From contig CAWIMD010000009.1 of the NCBI GenBank assembly GCA_963837165.1, forward strand, positions 62,001 to 126,000: 64,000 bases of DNA. Reading direction: 5' to 3'. Both the position numbers and the translations under genes were made by a program. Positions 16,891-27,100 of this stretch are shown here, one piece after another. Positions within the stretch are counted from its first letter, which is position 1; every line of letters begins with the position of its first letter. The DNA comes from JAENWD01 sp963837165 (GTDB lineage Bacteria > Acidobacteriota > Vicinamibacteria > Vicinamibacterales > JAENWD01). Below the pieces are notes generated by a model that saw only the letters and a program-made list of their open reading frames with translations, did no database searches and was not told the origin of the DNA.

Positions 16891-18297
16891 ATGCGACTCA
16901 TCCTGGCACGCGCCGTGTGCGCGGCGGCGGTCGCGGCCGTTGCCGCCGCTCCGGCCGGCATCACGGCCGCGCCGACCCCGGCGGCCGAGTTCCACGTTCC
17001 CGTCGAGTACTACAAGCTGCCGAATGGTCTCCGGGTGGTGCTCTCGACCGATCACACGGCGCCCACCGTCTGCGTCGCCGTGTACTACCGGATCGGGTTC
17101 CGCGTCGAGCCGAAGGACCGTACCGGCTTCGCGCACCTGTTCGAGCACATGATGTTCCAGGGCTCGAAGAACCTCGGCAAGATGGAGTTCATCAAGCTGG
17201 TGCAGCAGAACGGGGGCGTGCTGAACGGCTCGACCCGCTTCGACTTCACCAACTACTTCGAGATCCTGCCGTCGAACAAGCTCGAGACCGCGCTCTGGGC
17301 CGAGGCCGACCGCATGAAGGGCCTCGACGTCACCGAGGCCAACCTCAAGAACCAGCAGGGGGTGGTCGGCAACGAGGTGAAGGTGAACGTGCTGAACCGA
17401 CCTTATGGCGGCTTTCCCTGGCTCGACATGCCGCAGTACGCGAACACGAACTGGTACAACGCGCACAACTTCTACGGCGATCTGAAGGACATCGAGGCGG
17501 CCACGCTCAGCGACGTCCAGCAGTTCTTCAACACCTACTACGCGCCCAACAACGCCGCCCTCGCCATCGTCGGCGACTTCGAGCCGGCGCAGGCGAAGCA
17601 GTGGGTCCAGCAGTATTTCGCGGGGATCGAGACGTCGAAGCTCCCGCCGCCGCCCGATCTGGAGGAGCCGCGGCAGGAGAAGGAGAAGACGGCGACGAAG
17701 GCCGACCCGCTGGCCAAGCGGCCGGCCATCGCGTTCGCCTACCACATGCCCGAGCGCAACAGCCCCGAGTACTTCGCGATGGGGCTGCTGGACGAGATCC
17801 TCGTGGAGGGCGACGACAGCCTGCTCTACCAGGAGCTGGTCCAGAAGCAGGGGCTGACCGACGGGGTCAGCGGCGGCATCAACTACCTGGGCAACATGTT
17901 CAACTACCACGGGCCGATGCTGTGGATGGCCAACCTGACCCACGACCCGTCCACGTCGTCGGACACGATCATGAAGGCCGTCGACCGCGTGATCGATCCG
18001 CTCCGCGAGACGCCCGTCTCGCAGCCGATGCTCGACCGCGCGCGCGTCAAGCTGCGCTCGGATTTTTACGACAACATCGGCCAGGTGGGCGGGTTCGGGC
18101 TGGCGGATCTGCTGGCGAGCTTCGCGCTGTTCGACGACAATCCGGCGCGCGTCAATTCGCTGGTGGAGCAGTTCCAGCAGATCACGCCGGAGCTCGTGCA
18201 GAAGACCGCGCAGGAGTACCTGCGCCCCACCAACCGCACCGTGCTCGTCCTCGAGCCGGGCGCATCGCAGGCGCCGGCCGCGCCGGCCAAGCCGTAG
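16891..18297 (+). CDS. M16 zinc peptidase, catalytic subunit
   Basis: 468 residues with a signal peptide (cut near AGITAAPTPA). The inverse zinc motif is intact: H82-L-F-E85-H86 with the distal ligand E162 in VGNEVKVN. Two M16 domains follow the usual layout (peptidase domain, then the inactive C-terminal domain with DEILVEGDDSLLYQELV). It should be a periplasmic or secreted oligopeptidase or processing peptidase. GGAGG lies five bases before the ATG. The next gene, 10 bp downstream, encodes the zinc-less partner, as in known heterodimeric M16B enzymes. Confidence 0.93.
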   Translation: MRLILARAVCAAAVAAVAAAPAGITAAPTPAAEFHVPVEYYKLPNGLRVVLSTDHTAPTVCVAVYYRIGFRVEPKDRTGFAHLFEHMMFQGSKNLGKMEFIKLVQQNGGVLNGSTRFDFTNYFEILPSNKLETALWAEADRMKGLDVTEANLKNQQGVVGNEVKVNVLNRPYGGFPWLDMPQYANTNWYNAHNFYGDLKDIEAATLSDVQQFFNTYYAPNNAALAIVGDFEPAQAKQWVQQYFAGIETSKLPPPPDLEEPRQEKEKTATKADPLAKRPAIAFAYHMPERNSPEYFAMGLLDEILVEGDDSLLYQELVQKQGLTDGVSGGINYLGNMFNYHGPMLWMANLTHDPSTSSDTIMKAVDRVIDPLRETPVSQPMLDRARVKLRSDFYDNIGQVGGFGLADLLASFALFDDNPARVNSLVEQFQQITPELVQKTAQEYLRPTNRTVLVLEPGASQAPAAPAKP

Positions 18298-18307
18298 GAG
18301 GACGCCG

Positions 18308-19708
18308 ATGACCCGCTCGTTCACAGCCACCTGCGCGCTCGTGCTGAGCCTCGCGCTCGCCGGAACCCTGCCCGCGCACGCGCAGGACACGCAGAAGGAA
18401 ACGCCGCCGGCGGGTGGACCGCCGAAGCCGTTCACCGTGCCCGTGTCCGAGAGCTACACGCTGCCCAACGGCATGCAGGTGACCCTCATTCCCTACGGGA
18501 TGCTGCCGAAGGTCACCCTGAGCCTCGTGGTCCATACGGGCAACCTCAACGAACCGGCCGATCGGCCTGGCCTGGCAGACCTGGCCGGGCGGCTCATGAG
18601 CGAGGGCACGACCTCGCGCTCCGCGCTCGAGGTGGCCCAGCAGGCCGCCGCGATGGGCGGATCGATCAACATCGCCGTGGGACAGGACGAGAGCTCGCTC
18701 GATTCCAGCGTCCTCTCGGAGTTCGGCCCGGGCATGATCCGGCTGCTGGCCGACGTCGCGCGCCACCCGCGCTTCCCCGAGTCGGAGCTGCCGCGCCTCA
18801 AGAACGACGCGCATCGCAACCTGGCGATCGCCAAGTCGGTGCCCCAGAACATCGCGCTGCAGCACTTCCGCAAGATTCTGTATGGGGATCACCCGTATGG
18901 CACGGTGTTCCCGACCGACGAGGCCATCGACGCCACGACCGTCGCCGGGATCAAGGAATACTACGAGGGCAACGTCGGCGCGGCGCGCTCGCACTTGTAC
19001 GTCGCCGGCCGCTTCGACGCCGCCGCGCTGAAGTCGGCGATCCAGCAGGCGTTCGCCGACTGGTCGAAGGGGCCGGCGTCCGACACGCACGTGCCGACCG
19101 TCAAGCCCGTCCACACGCTGGACGTCACCGACCGGCCCGACGCCGAGCAGTCCACGCTGTATCTCGGCCTGCCCGTGCCCGGCCCGACCAGTGCCGACAA
19201 CATCCCGCTCCTCGTGACCAACGCGCTGCTCGGCGGCTCGTTCGGCTCGCGCATCACCTCGAACATCCGCGAGCAGAAGGGCTACACCTACTCGCCGTTC
19301 AGCCAGCTCTCCCGGCGGTATCACGACGCCTACTGGGCCGAGGTCGCCGACGTGACCACGCAATACACCGGGGCGTCGCTCAAGGAGATCTTCGGGGAGA
19401 TCGAGCGGCTCTCGAACGAGGCGCCCGGCCAGGACGAGCTGAAGGGGATCGAAACGTACCTGTCGGGCCTGTTCGTGATCCAGAACTCGTCGCCCGCGGC
19501 CCTCATCGGGCAGCTCCGGTACGTGAACCTGCAGGGGCTCGGGCAGGACTACGTGTCGACGTACGTGCAGAAGGTGAACGCCGTCACCCCCGCCCAGGTG
19601 CAGCAGACGACGAAGAAGTACATCCGCCCCGACGACATGACGATCGTCGTCGTCGGCGACACGGCGAAGATCACGGAGCAGCTGGCGCCGTACCAGGTTA
19701 AGAAGTAG
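18308..19708 (+). CDS. M16 peptidase homologue, non-catalytic subunit
   Basis: 466 residues, signal peptide ending near LPAHAQD. The zinc motif position reads LADLAGRLM instead of HxxEH, so it cannot bind zinc in the usual way. The C-terminal domain keeps the Arg/Tyr substrate-holding pair (FGSRITSNIREQKGYTYSPF). In M16B heterodimers such a subunit supplies R/Y while the HxxEH subunit supplies the metal, so the two adjacent proteins most likely form one enzyme. AGGAGG overlaps the upstream stop codon (ccgtagGAGGACGCCG) and gives close coupling. Confidence 0.9.
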   Translation: MTRSFTATCALVLSLALAGTLPAHAQDTQKETPPAGGPPKPFTVPVSESYTLPNGMQVTLIPYGMLPKVTLSLVVHTGNLNEPADRPGLADLAGRLMSEGTTSRSALEVAQQAAAMGGSINIAVGQDESSLDSSVLSEFGPGMIRLLADVARHPRFPESELPRLKNDAHRNLAIAKSVPQNIALQHFRKILYGDHPYGTVFPTDEAIDATTVAGIKEYYEGNVGAARSHLYVAGRFDAAALKSAIQQAFADWSKGPASDTHVPTVKPVHTLDVTDRPDAEQSTLYLGLPVPGPTSADNIPLLVTNALLGGSFGSRITSNIREQKGYTYSPFSQLSRRYHDAYWAEVADVTTQYTGASLKEIFGEIERLSNEAPGQDELKGIETYLSGLFVIQNSSPAALIGQLRYVNLQGLGQDYVSTYVQKVNAVTPAQVQQTTKKYIRPDDMTIVVVGDTAKITEQLAPYQVKK

Positions 19709-19715
19709 TCGCGTC

Positions 19716-19764
19716 GGTTCACGGGTTCACGGGTTCTCGCACGGGTTCCCGGTTCACGGGTTCT
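19716..19764. repeat. GGTTCACGG-type short tandem repeat
   Basis: Degenerate copies of GGTTCACGG/GGTTCTCGC directly after the M16 stop. The complementary form (GTGAACCCGTGAACC) occurs at 20211-20228, so the two arrays bracket the pseudogene as an inverted pair. Confidence 0.6.
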
Positions 19765-20159
19765 CTTGCGCGCGGAGCGGGCGGCACGCTGCCGCTCCCG
19801 GAGCCGCTCGTACGCGCGCTGCGCGTCAGGCGACTCGAGGTATGCTGTCAAGCCGTTGATTGCGCCGATCGTGCGGCGGGTGAGCGCAAGGAGCCGGTCG
19901 CGATCGTGGTCGCCGAAATAGCCGCATTCGTGACCATCGACGACATGGTTCTTCGTCTCGTCGAGCGTCGCGCGTGCGTAGACGAGAAAGCGGAGAATTC
20001 AGACGGTGCAATTCTCGAGAATCCCTCCGAGATATTCCGCGGCGCTCCCCACAGCGCGTCCCGCAGCTGGTCCACGAATTTGAGGTCGCGTGCCGCCGCA
20101 GTGCCACGGCATGACAGACGCAACACGTCTCGCCGGATCTCGGCGTGTGCCTCAAACAA
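19765..20159 (-). pseudogene. Four-helix-bundle (S23/IVP-type) protein, frameshifted
   Basis: The minus strand encodes a protein of the four-helix-bundle family often found near rRNA intervening sequences or as lone genes. The first part (20159 to ~19984) reads ...FVDQLRDALWGAPRNISEGF-SRIAPSEFSAF, the family core (normally QLRRAAxSIPxNIAEG). Near 19982 the frame shifts: after TTC the sequence reads TC GTC TAC where CTC GTC TAC is expected, and the remainder continues in another frame as VYARATLDETKNHVVDGHECGYF through GAINGLTAYLESPDAQRAYERL. One base appears to be lost. The C-terminus runs into a GGTTCACGG repeat array. The true start is unclear because the TTG at 20159 is within a terminator hairpin. 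Confidence 0.68.
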
Positions 20160-20200
20160 AAGGCACCCTGCAGGCCATACCGGCCTCCGGGGTGCCTTTT
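20158..20200. terminator. Bidirectional intrinsic terminator
   Basis: Arms AAAAGGCACCC (20158-20168) and GGGTGCCTTTT (20190-20200) with an inner AGGCC/GGCCT pair. A T-tract follows the stem in either direction. On the minus strand it ends the Gfo/Idh transcript; on the plus strand it could stop read-through from the M16 operon. Confidence 0.8.
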
Positions 20201-20234
20201 CATAGAATCCGTGAACCCGTGAACCCCGTCCCGG

Positions 20235-21527
20235 CTACATCGTCCCCCCCTGTCCCGGCATCGGGACGGGCGGCGTCGGCATCGGTCCCCACTTCAGGTC
20301 GGCCGGCATCAGGTTCTCCGGCGAGTTCATCGCCTCGTCCCAGGTCACCGTCTTGCCGCTGTAGGCCGACATGCGCCCCATGATGGCCGTCAGCGAACTC
20401 TCGGCCACCTGCTTCAGTTCGTTCGCCGGTTTGCCCGAGCGGATGCTCGCGATCAGATCCGTGTGCTCCTGCACGTACATGTCGTTCGGCTCGGCCTCGT
20501 ACTTCCACGGGTTCTTGCCGGTGATGTAGTAGTCGGGCAGCACGAACGCCTCGCCGTCCGACCCGGTGAACTCGTTGGCCACCTTCTTGTCGGTGCCATT
20601 CTGCTGCCGGCACATCGCCGCGCAGTAGAGGCCGTTGCCGTAGTCGTAGCTGACGGCGAAGTGGTCGTAGATCTGGCCGAACTCGGGCGCCGTGCGCACC
20701 TGGCGTCCGCCGGTGGCAATCGCCCGTTCCGGGTGGCCGCCGAGCGCCCAGTTGATCGCGTCGATGTTGTGGATGAACTGCTCGACGATGTGATCGCCGG
20801 AGAGCCATGTGTAGTAGAGCCAGTTCCGGATCTGGTTCTCGAGGTCGGTCCAGTCCGGCTGCCGCTCGTGGATCCAGAGTTCGCCCGTGTTGTAGTAGGC
20901 GCGGGCCGCCAGCACCGTGCCGATCTGGCCGTCGTGGATCCGCTTCATCGACTGGATGTACGGATCGAAGTGCCGGTACTGCGTGCCGGCCACCATCGCA
21001 ATGCCGTGGCTGGAGATCTGGTCGGCCATCTCCAGGCAGTGCCGCACGCCGGCCGGATCGACGGCCACCGGCTTCTCGGCGAAGATGTTCTTGCCCGCCT
21101 TCATCGCCGCCTCGATCATGAGGTGACGGAAGCCGGGCGGCGTCGCCAGGATCACGTAGTTGACGTCGGTCTCGAGCAGGTGCTTGTAGGCGTCGAGCCC
21201 GATGAAGGTGTGGTCGTCGGCGACCTTGGCGGTCTCGGGGAACTGCTCGGCGAGCGCCTGCCGGGACTTGTCGAGCCGATCCTGGAAGGCGTCGGCCATG
21301 GCCACCAGCCGGACGCCCGGCGCGGCCTTCAGCACGTTGCCGGCCGCGCCCGTGCCGCGTCCGCCGCAGCCGACCAGGCCGACCCGGATCTCGTCGCTCC
21401 CGGCGGCGTAAGCGCCCGTCAGCGGGAGGCCGGACACGACCGCGGCGCCCACCGTGGCGGCGGTCGCGTTCCGGATGAACTCACGTCGCGTGACGCCCTC
21501 GGCGCCCGCCTTGTCATCTTCGAACAT
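20235..21527 (-). CDS. Tat-exported Gfo/Idh/MocA-family oxidoreductase
   Basis: 430 residues from ATG at 21527, selected by AGGAGG six bases upstream. A Tat signal (TRREFIRNATAATVGAAVV) is followed by an NAD(P)-binding Rossmann domain (VGLVGCGGRGTGAAGN) and the family motif AEKPVAVD. The C-terminal alpha/beta domain shows GTQYRHFDP and GDHIVEQFIHNIDAINWALG; the latter contains the His region used in catalysis. These periplasmic enzymes are abundant in Acidobacteriota and Planctomycetota and act on sugars or sugar acids. A terminator follows at 20158-20200. The kinase gene lies upstream on the same strand with 86 bp between. Confidence 0.9.
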   Translation of the reverse strand: MFEDDKAGAEGVTRREFIRNATAATVGAAVVSGLPLTGAYAAGSDEIRVGLVGCGGRGTGAAGNVLKAAPGVRLVAMADAFQDRLDKSRQALAEQFPETAKVADDHTFIGLDAYKHLLETDVNYVILATPPGFRHLMIEAAMKAGKNIFAEKPVAVDPAGVRHCLEMADQISSHGIAMVAGTQYRHFDPYIQSMKRIHDGQIGTVLAARAYYNTGELWIHERQPDWTDLENQIRNWLYYTWLSGDHIVEQFIHNIDAINWALGGHPERAIATGGRQVRTAPEFGQIYDHFAVSYDYGNGLYCAAMCRQQNGTDKKVANEFTGSDGEAFVLPDYYITGKNPWKYEAEPNDMYVQEHTDLIASIRSGKPANELKQVAESSLTAIMGRMSAYSGKTVTWDEAMNSPENLMPADLKWGPMPTPPVPMPGQGGTM

Positions 21528-21613
21528 GCTCTCTCCCTCCTGCGCGTTCATTTGTGCGTCGTGCAAGCGTCGAGCTTACTCCCGATGCACGACCCGAACA
21601 AGCGCACGCCAGC

Positions 21614-23977
21614 TCAGCGTGTCGATGTCGGCAGGTGCATCCGTTCGAGCAGCGACCGGTACCGGGGAAGGCCGTGGAGCGCGCGGAAGCGCGGATCGGG
21701 GTCCAGCCAGATCATCCAGGCGGCGTGCTCGTCGACGCCGCGCTCGAGCCAGTCGAGGGCTTCGTCACGGTCGCCGAGACCAGCATCGATCAGGGCGATC
21801 TCGAACGGAGAGACGTACCGGTTCTTCGACAAGCTGACGAGCCGCGCCCGCTCCTTCAGCGCGTCGCCACGGCGTCCCGACACGGCGTAGGCGTGGCCCA
21901 GCGCACCGCCGGTGGCGCCCGCCTCGCCGAGCAGGTCGCTCCAGCGCCGGAACTCCGCGATCGCCTCGTCATACCGGCCCGCCTGCTCGTAGGCCATTCC
22001 GAGGACCAGGCGGGCCACCGCGAATTCAGGGTCGATCTCGTCCAGCGTTCTTCGGAGCCCGGTGATGGCCGCGTCGGTGCGGCCGGCATAGTAGTCGCCG
22101 CGGCCGATGTCGACGCCGACGATCAATGACAGCGGATCGATCTCCTGGGCCCGTTGCAGCTCGCGCTGCGCCTCCTCGAACCGCCCCATCGACCAGAGCG
22201 TCGTGCCGTACCAGTGGTGCGCCGTCACGTAATTCGGGTCCAGCGCGAGAGCGCGCCGGAACTCGCGCTCGGCGCCCGCCCAGTCCCAGTCGTAGTGCCG
22301 CTTCGGGTACGCGGCCGACGCGTGCGCCTCGGCAAGGCTGTCGTCGATCGCGAGCGCCCGTGCCGCCGCCTCCTTGGCTCTCGGCATCGACTCGTTGCTG
22401 GACTCGATGCCGTAGAACGAATACACGTTGTAGCAGTCCGCCAGCCCTGCCCAGGCCAGCGCGTAGCCCGGGTCGAGCTCGATGGCATGGTGGAAATACT
22501 CGGCGGCGCGCGGCAGCGTGAGCGCGGTCCGCCGGTTCCACTGATACCGCCCCTTCAGGTAGAACTGGTGGGCCTCCGGGTTCTCGGTGTAGCGCTTCGT
22601 CACGCGCTGCTCCGCGGTGCTCTCGCCGGGCCGCAGGTGGATCGCGACCGATCGCGCGATGTCGTCCTGCACGGCGATGAGGTCCGACAGCCGCCGGTCG
22701 TACTGCTGTCCCCAGAGCTGCGACACCTTCGTGACGTCCACCAGCTCCGCCTGGACGTTCAGGCCGTCGCCGCGCTGGACGACGCGTCCCATCAGCACGG
22801 CCCGGACGTCGAGGTCTCCGCCCACCGCCCGCGGGTCCATGCTCTTTCCCTTGTAGGCGAACACCATGCTCCGCGGCACGACCCGGAGCGACGAGAGGCG
22901 TGACAAGTTGTTGATCAGGTTCTCGGTGATGCCGTCGCTGAGATACTCGGTGTTCGGGTCGCCGCCCACGTTCACGAACGGCAGCACCGCCACCGAGTCG
23001 ATGGTGCCGGCGGCCACCCGATGCTCCCAGTAGTACGCGCCGCCCGCCAGGCCGATCAGGATCGCGGCCGTGGCGGCCAGCCACCCCGATCGCGTGCGGC
23101 GACCTACGCCGGGCGCTGCGCCAGTGGCCGCCGCGGCCTGCAGGGCGAGGGCCAGGTCGTGAGCGGACTGGAACCGCCGGGCGGGATCCTTCTCGAGGCA
23201 CCTCTCGACGAGGTGCGCCAAACCGGGATGCCCCGACAGGTCGAGACCCGTGAGCGGCGGCCGCGACTCGAGAATGGCCGCCATCGTCTGCGCGGCCGTA
23301 TCCTTCGCGAACGCCCGCCGGCCCTCGAGCATCTCGTACAGGACGCAGCCCAGCGAGAAGATGTCGCTCGGCGCGTCCGCACGCTCGCCGCGGACCTGCT
23401 CGGGCGACATGTAGCCAACGGTCCCCAGGACAGTTCCCGCTTCGGTCTCGGTCGGATGGTCGCCGGCGCGGCTCGACGAGTCGAGAGGCGAGAAGCGGGC
23501 GAGGCCGAAATCGAGGATCTTCACGCGGCCGTCCGCCGTCAGGAAGATGTTCTCCGGCTTCAGATCGCGGTGGATGACGCCCTTGCCGTGGGCGGCGGCC
23601 AGACCCCCGGCGATGCACACCCCGATGTCGATGGCCTGGCGCGCACCCAGCGTTGAACCGCGCGAGGCCCGGGTGAGACGGCTGTGCAGGGTCTCGCCCT
23701 CCAGCAGCTCCGTCACGACGAACGAAACGCCGTCCTCGCTGCCGACGTCGTAGAGCGCGACGATGTTCGGGTGCGACAGGGCGGCGACCGCCTTGGCCTC
23801 GCGCCGGAACCGGACCAGCGCGTCCGGATTGCGGGCCAGGTGCGGCGGGAGCACCTTGACGGCCACCTCCCGGTCGAGGCGCGTATCCAGGGCTCGATAG
23901 ACCTCTCCCATACCCCCGGCGCCGAGACGCCCAACGATCTCGTACGGTCCGAGCCGATCGCCCGTCTCGAGCGACAC
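21614..23977 (-). CDS. Membrane Ser/Thr protein kinase with TolB-like and TPR sensor
   Basis: 787 residues. Kinase domain (about 10-280): glycine loop GAGGMGEV, K41, catalytic HRDLKPEN with D138, and D156-F-G; GTVGYMSPEQ is the activation segment end. One membrane helix (about 297-318) separates it from an extracytoplasmic part. That part begins with a TolB_N/FlgO-like domain (IDSVAVLPFVNVGGDPNTEYLSDGI) and continues with about six TPR units (e.g. AWAGLADCYNVY, AEREFRRALALDPNY). All catalytic residues are present. GTG start with GGAG nine bases before. A second kinase of the same type lies at 33944-37000. The signal sensed is unknown. Confidence 0.92.
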   Translation of the reverse strand: MSLETGDRLGPYEIVGRLGAGGMGEVYRALDTRLDREVAVKVLPPHLARNPDALVRFRREAKAVAALSHPNIVALYDVGSEDGVSFVVTELLEGETLHSRLTRASRGSTLGARQAIDIGVCIAGGLAAAHGKGVIHRDLKPENIFLTADGRVKILDFGLARFSPLDSSSRAGDHPTETEAGTVLGTVGYMSPEQVRGERADAPSDIFSLGCVLYEMLEGRRAFAKDTAAQTMAAILESRPPLTGLDLSGHPGLAHLVERCLEKDPARRFQSAHDLALALQAAAATGAAPGVGRRTRSGWLAATAAILIGLAGGAYYWEHRVAAGTIDSVAVLPFVNVGGDPNTEYLSDGITENLINNLSRLSSLRVVPRSMVFAYKGKSMDPRAVGGDLDVRAVLMGRVVQRGDGLNVQAELVDVTKVSQLWGQQYDRRLSDLIAVQDDIARSVAIHLRPGESTAEQRVTKRYTENPEAHQFYLKGRYQWNRRTALTLPRAAEYFHHAIELDPGYALAWAGLADCYNVYSFYGIESSNESMPRAKEAAARALAIDDSLAEAHASAAYPKRHYDWDWAGAEREFRRALALDPNYVTAHHWYGTTLWSMGRFEEAQRELQRAQEIDPLSLIVGVDIGRGDYYAGRTDAAITGLRRTLDEIDPEFAVARLVLGMAYEQAGRYDEAIAEFRRWSDLLGEAGATGGALGHAYAVSGRRGDALKERARLVSLSKNRYVSPFEIALIDAGLGDRDEALDWLERGVDEHAAWMIWLDPDPRFRALHGLPRYRSLLERMHLPTSTR

Positions 23978-24056
23978 CTCAGCGGACTCCGATGGGCTTT
24001 CCCGGCGCGCTCACGACGCTGAGCTTAGCGGAGCCTGACGACCGCCACAAGCGCTC

Positions 24057-24123
24057 CACATTCCGCATTCCGCATTCCCCACTCCGCACTGATTCGGCAT
24101 TCCGCAGTCCGCAGTCCGCACTG
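24057..24123. repeat. CATTCCG-type 7 bp tandem repeat
   Basis: Degenerate 7 bp units (CATTCCG / CAGTCCG / CACTCCG) between the kinase start and the BNR-repeat protein stop. The unit differs from those in the other gaps. Confidence 0.6.
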
Positions 24124-24126
24124 TGG

Positions 24127-27100
24127 CTATCCCTCGTCCTGATCCCCGCCCGCCTCGCCGTGCGACGGCGGTCGATCGGGATCGATCGTGGGCAGATGCG
24201 CCGCCTGGAGCCGCCGGTTCAGCGCGACGAGATCCTGCGCGACGATGGCCTGCCAGCGGCTGACGAGCGGCGGCAGCGTGCCCGCGAGAGTATCCACCGC
24301 CTGCACCTGGGCCGCCGTCGGGCGCGCGTCGACCTGCTGCACGATGCCGTAGAGCGCGTACACGTCGCCGACTGCGCCCGACAGCCCCGGCGCCGCGTCG
24401 CCGGCATCCTGGCGTCCCTCGAGCAGGTGTTCGGCCCGCTCGTGGAGCGCTTCGACCGCCTCCGCCACCGGCCCGGGCCCCTGGCCCTTCAGCGCCTCGA
24501 GCTGCTCTTCGACCGAGCGGGCCTGCGTGAGCGCGCCGGACCCGCGGGACAGCAGGTCCGCCAGCCGCCTCGAGAGCTCGAACTGGCGCTGGAGGTCGGC
24601 GGTCGATGCCTTCACGCGCGGGTCCATGGTGATCCTCAGCGGGCCCGCGGTCAGAGGCCTGGCCGGGGCCCCGTCGCCCACCGTCAGGCGCACGTGGTAT
24701 TCACCCGGCAGGGCCAGCGGGCCGACGGGATACCGCGGGGTGTCGTGCGGCACCGCCGAGATCGGGTACTCGTGCGCCGCGGAGCGCGGCGAGGCGTAGC
24801 GCAGGTTCCACACGATGCGGTGCATGCCGGCGCTCGTGCCCGGGGCGCGATGCGGCCGCAGCCAGTAGGGAGGGATCAGCTGGGTCTCGATCTGCGCCTC
24901 CGACAGGTCGGCCTGATCCGTGCTCGAGTAGCGCCGGACGAGGGTCCCGGCGCCGTCGAGAATCTCGATCGTGATCGGGCCCTTCGCGTCCTCGCGCAGG
25001 TAGTAGTCGACGGGCGCGCCGTCGGGCGCGTTCTCGCCCATCGGCTCGTCGGGCGGATACGGCGTGTCGGTGTAGGTGCTCCGGCGGACCCGCACCGCGG
25101 GCGCAGGCGTGAACAGGTGCGCATCGGCCTGGACGACGGCCGCCGTCAACTCCCTGAGCGGCGCCACGTCGTCCAGGATCCAGAACGAGCGGCCGTGCGT
25201 GGCGACGATCAGGTCGTTGTCCTTCACCCACAGGTCACGCATCGACGAGTGCGGGAGGTTGAGCTGCAGCGCCTGCCAGTGGTCGCCCGCGTCGAACGAG
25301 ACCTGGACGCTCTTCTCGGTGCCGGCGTAGAGCAGGCCCTGGCGGATGGGATCCTCGCGCACGGTGTTCACCGGCTCGTCGGCCGGGATCCCCTGGGCAA
25401 TCGAGTGCCAGGTGCGGCCGCCGTCGGTGGTCCTGAAGATGAGCGGATGCATGTCGTCGATCCGCATCCGGCTCACCGACACGTAGGCCGTGTCATCGTC
25501 GAAGCGCGACGCGGCGATCTGCGTCACCTTGCTCCAGGGCGTCAGCGCCTCCGGCGTGATGTTGCGCCAGGTGCTCCCGCCGTCGCGGGTGATCCAGACG
25601 AAGCCGTCGTCGGTGCCCGCCCAGAGCGTCTGGATGTTCCGGAACGACGGCGCCAGCGCGTAGATCGCGCCGCGCTGGCTGCCGATCTCCGGGTGGCGGC
25701 CCGCCATCCCGCCGACGCTCGCCGGCACTCCGCTCGCGGGGCGCGTGAGGTCCTGGCTGATCGTCTGCCACGTGGCGCCGCCGTCGGTGGTGCTGAACAC
25801 CATGTTGGCGGCGTAGTAGAGCGTGTGCGGATCCACGGGCGAGAACGCGATCGGCTCGGTCCGGTCGGTCCGGTATGCCTGCCCGCGCACGGGTATCGGC
25901 GTGACGTCCTGCACCTGGCCGGTGTCGCGGTGGTACTTCGAGACGACGTTGCGGCCGGCGCCGTAGACGAGGTTCGTGTCGAGCGGATCGGGCGCCGCGT
26001 AGCCGTACTCGATGATGCCGACCGGGTGCCAGTCGCCGAAGGTGATCCCGCCGTCGTTGCCCCGCGAGGCGATGCACGCCGAGCCGCTCTCCTGCTGCCC
26101 GCCGCACACGCGATACGGGTAGCTCCCGTCGGCAATCGCGTGATAGAGCTGGGCGGTCGGCTGGTTGTACCAGGAGCTCCACGTGCGGCCGCCGTTCTGG
26201 GTGATGATGGCGCCCTGATCGGCGACGAGGAGGATGACGTCGGGGTCCTCCGGGCTGATCCACATGTTCTGGTAGTCATCGCCGCCCGGAGCGCCGCGCC
26301 AGCTCCGCCACGTCTTCCCGCCGTCGGTGGACTTCTGCGCCACGATGCTGCACGCGTACACGAGGTCCGGGTTCTTCGGGTCCACGACCGGCACGGCCAG
26401 GTCGCCGCCGCCGATCTTCATGGTCGGGCGCGGGTCGGCGGTGATCTTCGTCCACGTCTCCCCGCCATCGTCGGAGCGGAAGAGTCCCAGGCCTTTGCTC
26501 GTGCCGTACTCGGTGGGCTCGGTGGTGGAGATGGAGGCGAACAGGCGGCTCGGCCGGCTCGGCGCGATGGCGAGGTTGGCCTGGACGAGGTCGGCAGGCA
26601 GTCCCGTCGAGAGCCGCGTCCAGGTGCTGCCGCCGTCGGTGGACTTGAAGATGCCGCCGGACGTGCCGTCGAACTCGTTGCGATCCTCCCAGGGGCCGAG
26701 GCGCGACTCCCACAACGCGGCGTAGACGATGTCCGGATTCGACGGGTCGATCTCCAGATCGCAGCCGCCCGTGTTCGCGTTCCGGTAGAGCACCTTCTGC
26801 CAGGTGGCGCCCCCGTCGGTGGAGCGGAAGATCCCGCGTTCCTCGTTGGGCCCGTAGGGATGGCCGAGCACGGCCGCGAACACGCGGTCCGGGTCGCGCG
26901 GATCGACGCGAATGGCGGGAATCGCCTGGCCGTCGCGAAGCCCCAGATGCGTCCAGGTCCGGCCGCCGTCCACCGACTTGTAGATGCCATCGCCGACGGA
27001 GAGATCGGGACGACGAAGCCCTTCACCGCTGGCCACGTACAGGATGTCAGGATTCGACCGGGCGATCGCCAGGTCGCCGATGGACTGCGTGGGCTGGCCG

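Noticed and set aside
15775..18435. 886-residue minus-strand frame extending the unknown membrane gene
   Set aside because: The extension is antisense to the M16 gene and passes through the palindromic repeat; the signal-anchor starts at 16413.
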